Source: CAZNFR01 sp964572225
GTDB taxonomy: Bacteria; Bacteroidota; Bacteroidia; Bacteroidales; GCA-2748055
Direction: 5' to 3'
DNA: 44,522 bases
NCBI GenBank assembly: GCA_964572225.1
Contig: CAZNFR010000024.1
Coordinates: 1-44,522 of the forward strand
How positions within the stretch are numbered: the first letter of the stretch is position 1; each line of letters begins with the position of its first letter. The notes under the pieces were generated by a model that ran no database searches, was not told the origin of the DNA, and was given only the letters and a program-made list of their open reading frames with translations. This document shows positions 25,751 to 32,592 of this stretch, piece by piece. Position numbers and translations under genes: made by a program.

Positions 25751-26101
25751 TTACCGACGATTATCAGAAATTTTATTTATTCTCTCTCTGATTGACTCAG
25801 TAATGAAGTTATTCAGAGACATATTATTTTCCATTGCCAGCAAAGCCGCTTTCTGATGTAATTTTGGAGACACTCTTACATTAAAGCTCCCTTTAAACGA
25901 CTTTTCCGGTGTCATTCCCGCATCTTTGCAATCAGCCAGATAGTTGTCAATAGCTTCTTTAAAATCAATTTCAAGCTCTTTTGCTGTTTTTCCTTCATAT
26001 GATATGAGCCCTTTTATCCCAAGTACCTTACCATAAATCACATCATCTTCTCTGCTGATCTCAATGCTACCTGTATAGCCTTTGTATTCTAGATGTTTCA
26101 T
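25751..26101 (-). CDS. hicB: HicB-family antitoxin
   Basis: 116 residues: an N-terminal partially RNase H-like HicB domain (YTGSIEISREDDVIYGKVLG, then LISYEGKTAKELEIDFKEAI) and a C-terminal ribbon-helix-helix segment (FNVRVSPKLHQKAALLA, then SLNNFITESI) for DNA binding. It neutralises HicA and probably represses the pair. Its ATG overlaps the HicA stop by four bases. It seems complete. Confidence 0.92.
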   Translation of the reverse strand: MKHLEYKGYTGSIEISREDDVIYGKVLGIKGLISYEGKTAKELEIDFKEAIDNYLADCKDAGMTPEKSFKGSFNVRVSPKLHQKAALLAMENNMSLNNFITESIRERINKISDNRR

Positions 26102-26340
26102 AATCCTAATACCTCCTTAATCTGTTTTAATTGATAACGCTTCATTATCCCTGTTGGATGTGGTTTGTGTAACATTATCGGAACTCCTTCCGGATTCATA
26201 AATTTAATTCTGGAACCGGAAGTTTTCCCTTTTTTAATCTCTTGAAAATCAAAATATCCCAGTAATTTAACTACTTCATTAAAATGAAAATCTGATGGCA
26301 TAGTTAAAAAGCGGGCTATTAACTTTTCTTTTCTTGACAT
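26098..26340 (-). CDS. hicA: HicA-family mRNA interferase toxin
   Basis: 80-residue small basic protein with the double-stranded-RNA-binding-like HicA fold. KTSGSRIKF and MLHKPHPTG match the longer HicA subgroup, in which the GSH of short HicA proteins is GSR and a conserved His lies in HKPHP. It is predicted to cleave mRNA when not bound by HicB. It is first in a toxin-antitoxin order typical for hicAB, with a good promoter just upstream. Confidence 0.92.
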   Translation of the reverse strand: MSRKEKLIARFLTMPSDFHFNEVVKLLGYFDFQEIKKGKTSGSRIKFMNPEGVPIMLHKPHPTGIMKRYQLKQIKEVLGL

Positions 26341-26344
26341 AATA

Positions 26345-26376
26345 CAAAAGTAACTATATTTAGTTGCATAATCAAA
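26345..26376 (-). promoter_or_regulatory. hicAB promoter with overlapping inverted repeat
   Basis: On the minus strand TTTG (26373-26376), a 20-base spacer and TACTTTTG (26345-26352) match the Bacteroidota consensus. AACTA (26352-26356) and TAGTT (26361-26365) form an inverted repeat around four bases in the spacer, a plausible HicB operator. The leader is very short (-7 box ends about five bases before the ATG), so the mRNA may be nearly leaderless. Confidence 0.55.
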
Positions 26377-26382
26377 ACTTTT

Positions 26383-26856
26383 TTATTTTATTGGATGATA
26401 TTTCTCTAACTTCTCCTGCAACTTATCCAAATTATTCAACTGGTATCTCTCGGTAGAACTTACACACTTATGCCCTGCCATATACTGCACCTGCCTTAAG
26501 TTGTAATTTTTTAGCCACCAGGTTATCACACTTGCCCGGATCTGCTTCGGATTTTTAACCTGCGGATTCTCCCTCTGCAGGCCTTTGAACATATGCAAAA
26601 GACTGTTTTTGATGTTCTCAGAGCCGTTGATGCTGATAAAAAGCTGGTCTTTTAGTCTTTTCTGATTAATTATTTCCGGTTTTCTAGCCGGTTTGGGTGC
26701 TTTTAGCAGCCCGAAGATCTTTGGTCTTACTTTTTCCAGGTACTCGTACATCTCCGGGATCTGAAAAGGTTTTAGTTCCAATACCCGGCTGCCACTCTTG
26801 CGAGACCCAGGGTTACGGATCTTTCCCTGCTTTAATTTTATATCTGCTACCCCCAG
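26383..26856 (-). pseudogene. Tyrosine recombinase, C-terminal remnant
   Basis: The open frame encodes only the last ~157 residues of a phage-type integrase. It begins within the catalytic domain (DIKLKQGKIRNPGSRKSGSR), keeps the second-Arg region (KQIRASVITWWLK), the AGHK box and the nucleophile Tyr in SSTERY. The SAM-like N-terminal domain and the first catalytic Arg are gone. No start codon fits; a TAG at 26857-26859 closes the frame. Upstream sequence is RHS-derived, so the gene was truncated by recombination. It cannot be active. Confidence 0.8.
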
Positions 26857-26859
26857 CTA

Positions 26860-27240
26860 TATCGAGATCCTCAATATTAAACGAAACATCAACTTTACTG
26901 ATAACCTCTCCATCGGATAATGCTTCGAATGGAGTATTGAAGAATACAAATTCAAACTGAAAGCCTTCCTGGGCATGATTTTTTAAAAATTCTTTACCGG
27001 CTGAAGTAATGGCAAATAGTTCAAAAGCTAGTATCTGCTTTAAATATAGATAATTTCCATCCTCAACTTTGTCATACAGATTCCCTAAACTATCATCCAT
27101 CCCATTGGGATCAAAGTAAATAAGAGGATTATTTAAAACATAAGAATACGGTGAGACAAAATTATATATCTCTAAATGAGGATCAATTGTATAAAACCTA
27201 CCCAAAATTTGGATCAAAGAACCGTGCCCCATAATCAAAC
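26860..27240 (-). pseudogene. RHS repeat-associated core protein remnant
   Basis: The minus strand reads DYGARFFDPNFG, then a stop and frameshift, then GRFYTIDPHLEIYNFVSPY and YVLNNPLIYFDPNGMD, the classical RHS core terminus. About 75 residues of a variable C-terminal tip follow with no recognised domain; it then runs into the integrase remnant. The long upstream repeat region is absent, so this is a fragment of a polymorphic-toxin gene. Confidence 0.75.
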
Positions 27241-27291
27241 CAAATAGCTTCCGAGAAAAGGATATCTAACTTTAATATGGTTAGATTATAT

Positions 27292-27690
27292 TCAAAGAAC
27301 GGACTTTAATAATAATTCAACTTTTTCTTTCACAGTTCTGGCTATTTCAATGTATTCTTTTGTTTCAATGACTCCTGGAATATAAAGATCATCCGGGTAT
27401 CTTACAGATACTCCAAATTCAGTCAGGCTTTTCAGATCTAAGTCAAAATTCTCAGAATCAATCTTCGTACACTCCAACAAAAGGTAATCTACATCGTGTG
27501 TTCTTGGGAAATCTATATCATTAAAAATTAGAAAGGCCTTAAGATACTTTTCAACAGCTTGCTGAGCATGAAAACAAATCGTACTAGTGTAGAATTCAAG
27601 ATCGGTCTTTTCCAGACTTATTATCACAGCATAGTCCTCATTTGCACGGAATATCCAATTTCTGATATATTCGAGCTTTTCCACTCTCAT
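27292..27690 (-). CDS. HEPN-domain protein (MNT/HEPN pair)
   Basis: 132-residue all-alpha protein of the HEPN superfamily, with WIFRANEDYAVI and CFHAQQAVEKYLKAFLI as clear family blocks. HEPN partners of MNT proteins can act as RNases through an R-x4-6-H motif. I find no such spacing here (the only close pair is PRTHD), so nuclease activity is doubtful. It overlaps the upstream nucleotidyltransferase gene by four bases. It looks complete. Confidence 0.87.
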   Translation of the reverse strand: MRVEKLEYIRNWIFRANEDYAVIISLEKTDLEFYTSTICFHAQQAVEKYLKAFLIFNDIDFPRTHDVDYLLLECTKIDSENFDLDLKSLTEFGVSVRYPDDLYIPGVIETKEYIEIARTVKEKVELLLKSVL

Positions 27691-28004
27691 AAGATAATAG
27701 CATCTTTCATGAGGTTTCGAATAATATGACCTGGAAGATTTTTCTTCCTCTCGATTTCGGCTGCAGACTGGATCAAAATATCGGAACGAATATCTTGTTT
27801 TAGCAGTGCTTTTCTGATGCTGGTCCGAAGGAGGATTTTTTCTCCGGTGGTAATCTGATCCTTTATTTTTATCAGGATATCATAATCGCTATCAGGATGT
27901 GAATCGCTCCTGGCTCTGGAACCAAACAACATAATTTCAGCATCAGGCAGATATTGACTAATTGTAGTTTTTATTTTTGCAATGCTGTTTACTTTCTGTC
28001 CCAT
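27687..28004 (-). CDS. MNT-type minimal nucleotidyltransferase
   Basis: 105-residue protein with the pol-beta nucleotidyltransferase signature: MLFGSRARSDSHPDSDYDILI contains GSRAR and the metal-binding DSDYD. Such proteins AMPylate or otherwise modify their HEPN partner and act as antitoxins in several studied pairs. The ATG at 28004 is preferred; the extension to a TTG at 28025 would overlap the -7 box TATATTTG (28023-28030, minus strand). Confidence 0.88.
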   Translation of the reverse strand: MGQKVNSIAKIKTTISQYLPDAEIMLFGSRARSDSHPDSDYDILIKIKDQITTGEKILLRTSIRKALLKQDIRSDILIQSAAEIERKKNLPGHIIRNLMKDAIIL

Positions 28005-28099
28005 TTCAACATTGTTTCTAAACAAATATATAAATAATTAAGAATAACTATTTGTATCTCTTACCATGATTCGGATCATTATCGAATCGCAGTAAAATC

Positions 28100-28545
28100 A
28101 TGCATCCATATTTTCCAACAATAATGCCTTCCTGCTTTCCGAAAATTGAAGATATTTGTTTTGTGGCATCTATCCATAAGGTATCCATATTTATCCACAA
28201 GAGAGTTAAAAGAGTCATTGATCTGCTTAAAAAGAAAGGATTTTCAAAATCAGAACTGCCTAAAATCGTGGGGATCTCCTATGCACAGCCAGGACGCTAT
28301 GAGACAAAAGGCGCTCGGCCTCCTGCAGAAGTACTCAAAAAATTAGCCGATGCCCTGGATACTACCGTCGATTTCCTAATCAACGGCAATACAGACGAAA
28401 AAGCAACTTCTACACTCAAAGATGCAGAGCTCTGCTTCAACAATTCCGGGCCGTAGAGCAAATGGATGAAGATGATAAGAGTACTGTTAAAAAACTAATC
28501 GACGCTTTTATTACTAAGAAGAAGATTCAGCAGTTGGCTTTGTAA
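28100..28545 (+). pseudogene. Frameshifted XRE-family regulator
   Basis: From about 28196 the plus strand encodes a Cro/C1 regulator: LKKKGFSKSELPKIVGISYA, then YETKGARPPAEVLKKLADAL and TTVDFLINGNTDEKA. The frame breaks at about 28432 (GAGCTCTGCTTC), where an extra CT appears, and continues in another frame as LLQQFRAVEQMDEDDKSTVK to ITKKKIQQLAL and a stop at 28543-28545. A normal protein of about 110 residues would result if the two bases were removed. The N-terminal extension before 28196 is not regulator-like. Confidence 0.75.
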
Positions 28546-28566
28546 TTTATTTTTACTTTTTAGGGA

Positions 28567-28764
28567 TTACCACCAGTGAGGTAACAATTTCAAAAGTAGT
28601 TCTTCATATTGTTGAAAAATATCCTCCTTAACATATTCTAAATCATTATATACCATAATTTCCCCTTCCAGTTCAACTTTTAGGTTTTTTACAAAACCAT
28701 TATCAACAAAAAATGGAGATTCAGTTAAAAGAAGAAAACATGATTTGAAAAAAGGATCATATTT
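28567..28764 (-). other. Uncharacterised short reading frame
   Basis: A 65-codon minus-strand frame with no good start except an internal ATG, ending in LLLKLLPHWW. The sequence is rich in acidic and aromatic residues (EGEIMVYNDLEYVKEDIF). It resembles the tail of a small immunity-type protein more than random sequence, but I do not recognise it. It lies between the broken XRE gene and the ParE-like toxin. Confidence 0.3.
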
Positions 28765-28808
28765 TCACCGAAGGAGGAAGGATTGAAGACAGAGAGGAAT
28801 GGGATTCC

Positions 28809-29126
28809 TTATTTGTCTCTTTTTATTTTAGACGGGTGTTGACTGGTATTGAAGACGGTAATAATATTCACATACTCATCAGTTACCTCATAAATAATCT
28901 TATATCGCCACTTGGATACCGACCGGTAGTTTTTCGGTTCATCAGCCAGGTATTCTTCTTTGGAGTATTTTTCCGGGAAATGTCCCAAACTTCCTCCTAA
29001 TTGAACCAGGGACTTTTTAACATATCTGGCCGCATTTACTGAGTCTTGAGCAATATAGTCGTGAATACTATCAAGCCTCTTTTTAGCATTTGGTGACCAT
29101 CGAGCAGGAAGGTTTTTCCTTACCAA
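28809..29126 (-). CDS. RelE/ParE-family toxin
   Basis: 105-residue toxin-like protein: WSPNAKKRLDSIHDYIAQDS near the N-terminus, YRSVSKWRYKIIYEV in the core strands and a C-terminal FNTSQHP are typical of ParE-type toxins, which poison DNA gyrase or act as ribosome-dependent RNases. The only usable start is a TTG at 29126, which overlaps the last codons of the antitoxin gene. The pair appears intact. Confidence 0.85.
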   Translation of the reverse strand: MVRKNLPARWSPNAKKRLDSIHDYIAQDSVNAARYVKKSLVQLGGSLGHFPEKYSKEEYLADEPKNYRSVSKWRYKIIYEVTDEYVNIITVFNTSQHPSKIKRDK

Positions 29127-29383
29127 TTTTTTATTTCTTTTTCCAGGTCGTCCTGGGTGATGTAATTCCCGGACTTAACTTGTGCGGATGCTTCTCTGGC
29201 TTCTTTTATAAGGGTTTCCTTTGTTATTGGTTTGCCATCAGCTTCATAACCAACAATATCTTCTTCATCCTCATAACTCTTAGCTAATGCATGAACCATT
29301 TTCAGGAATCTTTCATCCGCTTTCTCAATATAGCTGTGAAGCTCTTTTTTTAATGCTGCTGTGTTCATGATTTCCTGTAACAT
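29120..29383 (-). CDS. Antitoxin of the ParE-type pair
   Basis: 87-residue acidic protein beginning with a helical region (ELHSYIEKADERFLKMVHAL) as in antitoxins that accompany ParE/RelE toxins in Bacteroidota; ITKETLIKEAREA and ITQDDLEKEIKNW complete it. ATG at 29383 or, five codons later, at 29368 may be the start. It overlaps the toxin start by seven bases, with the antitoxin first. Confidence 0.8.
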   Translation of the reverse strand: MLQEIMNTAALKKELHSYIEKADERFLKMVHALAKSYEDEEDIVGYEADGKPITKETLIKEAREASAQVKSGNYITQDDLEKEIKNW

Positions 29384-29509
29384 TGTTTGTGTAAATGTAA
29401 CTATTAATATTCACTTTTGGTTTAATGCAGAGGGTGACATTTATTATCCACATAAAGAATTTCGGTCACCTAACTTATTTAAGTACAAATCTTTTTAGTA
29501 CTAACCTGC

Positions 29510-29976
29510 TTATTGCATTTGTAAAACAAGACCTAGGGTCATGGCTAAAAGTTCCAATCCTTTTTTGCGCCCTAGCTTGCATATTAGATTGTCTTTTTTG
29601 CTGGTAATCCTTCCAGTTTCCTGAAGACTCCCGAGCATCTCATTCTTCATTTTGAGTGCTTTTTGATTTAGTGTATACCCTTGTAAAAGGTATTCCCGTA
29701 GAACTTTGTTAGCCCAGATTCTGAACTGAGTACCTTGCCTAGACATTACTCTTTAACCAACCGAAATAATTACATTAAGATTAAAAGAATCAACTAGGTA
29801 TGATTTACCGACGGAAATAGTAGCTGCATTTTTTGCAACAACTGAATCCCTGTCAAGCTCTCCCTCATTAAAAATAATTATTAGGTGTCTGAAAATGAAA
29901 CTTTTATCACGATCAAATAATTGTAAAACTGATTAAGATTCAGCCAAACGGTTTCTTTTTCAACTGTTACATCGAT
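29510..29976 (-). pseudogene. Broken rhuM-like gene
   Basis: Several frames on the minus strand together reconstruct the RhuM N-terminal domain: IDVTVEKETVWLNLNQF, then GELDRDSVVAKNAATISVGK, NLNVIISVG, a stop, and GTQFRIWANKVLREYLLQGY. At least one frameshift and an in-frame stop separate the parts, and no Fic domain follows. It is a decayed paralogue of the RhuM-Fic gene at 24375-25367, in the same orientation. Confidence 0.8.
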
Positions 29977-30103
29977 CTACCTATTACCGTCAATCTGGTA
30001 TATTTTTTTATTGTTGACATTAATCTTGTAGGAGATTAATTATAAACATTTTTCTTAAAATATATTTACTGGTATTGAATCAATGACTGGCAAATGAGCA
30101 CGG

Positions 30104-30120
30104 AGTAACCTACGGTTACT
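30104..30120. other. Perfect short inverted repeat
   Basis: AGTAACC (30104-30110) and GGTTACT (30114-30120) flank three bases. It lies between the broken rhuM and gyrB in a 249-base non-coding stretch. No T-run follows on either strand, so a Rho-independent terminator is not supported. Confidence 0.6.
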
Positions 30121-30184
30121 TGTTGGCTGGCTCCATGGACGACCGGGCCCTGTAAAGTATTTCCGGCAAATAAATTTGGCTTCA

Positions 30185-30226
30185 CCCCTTCTTCCCCCGT
30201 AATCCCCTTTAATCCCCCTTCCCCCC
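30185..30226 (-). repeat. G-run cluster directly after the gyrB stop codon
   Basis: The gyrB TAG is followed on the coding strand by G runs of 6 (including the stop-codon G), 5, 4, 5 and 4 separated by 2-6 bases. This is a strong G-quadruplex motif in the transcript, in a GGGGATTA-like imperfect repeat. It could mark the transcript end or affect stability. Confidence 0.8.
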
Positions 30227-32223
30227 TACACATCAATCTTCGCATACTTCGCATGCGTCTCGATAAACTCTCTTCTGGGGGGAACATCATCGCCCATCAG
30301 CATGGAGAAGATACGGTCGGCTTCGGCAGCACTGTCTATCGTAACCTGCCTGAGGGTGCGGGTTTCCGGATTCATGGTGGTTTCCCATAACTGCTCGGCG
30401 TTCATCTCACCCAAACCTTTGTACCGTTGAACGTGAGCGCCCTGTCCGATTTCTTCCTGGGCTTTTTTCCTTTCTTCTTCCGACCAGCAATACACTTCCT
30501 TATTTCCTTTTTTCACCAGGTAAAGCGGTGGTGTGGCAATGTAGAGATGCCCGTTCTTAATCAGTTCGTTCATGTACCTGAAAAAGAAGGTCATAATCAG
30601 GGTGGTAATATGACTACCATCCACATCGGCATCGGTCATGATGATGACCTTGTGGTACCGCAGTTTATCCATGTTCAGGGCCTTGCTGTCTTCCTCCGTT
30701 CCAATGGTAACCCCGAGGGCAGTGAATATATTCTTGATCTCTTCGTTCTCAAAGATCTTATGCTGCATGGCTTTCTCCACATTCAGGATCTTACCCCTGA
30801 GCGGCAGAATGGCCTGGAAATTACGGTCCCTGCCCTGCTTGGCCGTTCCTCCTGCAGAGTCTCCCTCCACAAGATATACCTCGCTGTTATGAGGGTCCTT
30901 ATCGGCACAATCGGCGAGTTTACCCGGCAGACCTGCACCGGAGAGGACATTCTTACGCTGTACAAGCTCGCGTGCTTTTCTTGCGGCATGACGGGCCTGA
31001 GCAGCCAGGATAACCTTATTGACAATGGTCCTGGCATCCTTGGGATGCTCCTCCAGATAATTAGCGAGCTCACCACTCACAGCCTGGTCAACCACTCCCA
31101 TAATATCAGAGTTACCCAGCTTGGTTTTGGTCTGACCCTCGAACTGGGGTTCGGCTACCTTGACCGAAATGATCGCAGTAAGCCCTTCCCGGAAATCATC
31201 ACCCGAAATGTCGAACTTCAATTTGCTCAACATGCCCGATTTTTCCGCATAGGATTTCAAGGTACGGGTGAGTCCCCTGCGGAACCCGGCCAGATGAGTA
31301 CCCCCCTCAATGGTATTGATGTTGTTCACATATGAGTGAATATTTTCCGTAAAAGAGGTATTGTAATGAAGGGCAATCTCCACCGGAACTTCATTTTTTT
31401 CAGTATCAATATGGATAATCTCTTCGGTTAACCTCTCCCGGTTCATATCCAGAAAAGTCACAAACTCTTTCAATCCTTCTTCGGAATAAAAACTCTCGGT
31501 GCGGTAATGATCACCATTCCCATTCCCATTTCCATTTCCGTTTTCTTCCGTCTCCCTCATATCAACAATGGAAAGACGAATACCTTTGTTCAGAAAGGCC
31601 AGTTCGCGCAGACGGGAAGCCAGGATCTCAAAATTAAATTCGGTGGTGGTGAATATCTGAGGATCCGGATAAAAGGTAACTATGGTACCGGTCTTCTCCG
31701 TTTTACCTATCTCTTTAACCTCGTAACGGGGCTTTCCCCTGTCGTACTCCTGTACATATATATTTCCTTCCCGGTAAACTTCAGCTTTCAATGTGGTGGA
31801 GAGCGCATTCACACAGGAAACCCCCACCCCGTGGAGTCCGCCGGAAACCTTATACGAATCCTTATCAAATTTACCCCCCGCATGCAAAACGGTCATTACC
31901 ACCTCCAGAGCCGATTTCCCCTCCTTTTCATGAAGATCCACCGGAATACCCCTTCCGTCGTCGATTACCGTCAGAGAACCATCCTCGTTTATAATAACCT
32001 GAATCTCGTTGCAGTATCCCACCAGAGCCTCATCAATGGAGTTGTCCACAACCTCGTAAACCAGATGATGAAGTCCCTTGGTACTTACATCTCCAATATA
32101 CATGGCCGGACGCTTCCTGACCGCCTCAAGCCCCTCCAGAACCTGAATACTGGTGGCTGAATATCCGTTTTCTACTTTTCCCGCCACAATGCGCGCTTTC
32201 AATTCTTCGTTTTTGTTTTCCAT
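30226..32223 (-). CDS. gyrB: DNA gyrase subunit B
   Basis: 665-residue ATPase subunit of gyrase. GHKL ATP-site motifs (VYEVVDNSIDEA, IDDGRGIP, GGLHGVGVSCVNALS) lie in the first 130 residues, followed by the transducer domain. The TOPRIM domain has YLVEGDSAGG, LPLRGKILNVEKA and MTDADVDGSHI. The C-terminus RYKGLGEMNAEQLWETTMNP and REFIETHAKYAK is the GyrB rather than the ParE form, and the 170-residue insertion of enterobacterial GyrB is absent. An Asn-Gly repeat of five units (about residues 227-236), coded by near-identical hexamers (31515-31538), expands a transducer loop. The upstream 369 bases contain no obvious consensus promoter. Confidence 0.97.
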   Translation of the reverse strand: MENKNEELKARIVAGKVENGYSATSIQVLEGLEAVRKRPAMYIGDVSTKGLHHLVYEVVDNSIDEALVGYCNEIQVIINEDGSLTVIDDGRGIPVDLHEKEGKSALEVVMTVLHAGGKFDKDSYKVSGGLHGVGVSCVNALSTTLKAEVYREGNIYVQEYDRGKPRYEVKEIGKTEKTGTIVTFYPDPQIFTTTEFNFEILASRLRELAFLNKGIRLSIVDMRETEENGNGNGNGNGDHYRTESFYSEEGLKEFVTFLDMNRERLTEEIIHIDTEKNEVPVEIALHYNTSFTENIHSYVNNINTIEGGTHLAGFRRGLTRTLKSYAEKSGMLSKLKFDISGDDFREGLTAIISVKVAEPQFEGQTKTKLGNSDIMGVVDQAVSGELANYLEEHPKDARTIVNKVILAAQARHAARKARELVQRKNVLSGAGLPGKLADCADKDPHNSEVYLVEGDSAGGTAKQGRDRNFQAILPLRGKILNVEKAMQHKIFENEEIKNIFTALGVTIGTEEDSKALNMDKLRYHKVIIMTDADVDGSHITTLIMTFFFRYMNELIKNGHLYIATPPLYLVKKGNKEVYCWSEEERKKAQEEIGQGAHVQRYKGLGEMNAEQLWETTMNPETRTLRQVTIDSAAEADRIFSMLMGDDVPPRREFIETHAKYAKIDV

Positions 32224-32592
32224 TTGCTAATTTTTTACCCTTTCCCGGCAGCCTCTTACATCCCTTTTTCGGGTTTTGCATATCGTACGACTGACCAACC
32301 GGAAATTTTTCTGATCCTTCTTTGCAGAACCTATATCAGAAATGGTCGTGTTGAACCTTTTTAATTATCTGTAAATCAACTGATTAATGATAGTTTTTGC
32401 CCTTTTTGAAAAGACACATAAAGATACAAAAAAAATGTCTGAATAAGGCAGAAAATAAGGTAATAATAAGGGAGTTTGTTAACAGGGTATTAACAGGTGT
32501 ATTGTATTGATATACAGATTTTTATAATTGCCTGAAAAGTCTGAGTCTCCCCGGTTTCTCAGATTATCCTTAAATAATTGTTAACCGTCTGA
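32224..32592. other. Non-coding stretch between gyrB and the beta-barrel gene
   Basis: 369 AT-rich bases. TCTGAG (32540-32545) and CTCAGA (32558-32563) form an inverted repeat just after the beta-barrel gene stop, followed on the minus strand by CTTTTC, a weak terminator candidate. I see no open frame, RNA gene or clear promoter in the remainder. Confidence 0.5.

Noticed and set aside
28100..28195. N-terminal extension of the second XRE frame as part of the protein
   Set aside because: The 32 residues before the helix-turn-helix are not like any regulator and probably come from unrelated upstream sequence.
29425..29607. 60-codon plus-strand frame beside the broken rhuM
   Set aside because: Partly antisense to the rhuM remnant, with no domain and no promoter.
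24375..30225. An intact defence system such as restriction-modification, CBASS or retron in the island
   Set aside because: No methyltransferase, nuclease, reverse transcriptase or cyclase motif was found; the recognisable contents are toxin-antitoxin-type modules and decayed genes.
32224..32592. Replication origin near gyrB
   Set aside because: No cluster of DnaA-box-like sequences and no dnaA, dnaN or recF gene is in the window.
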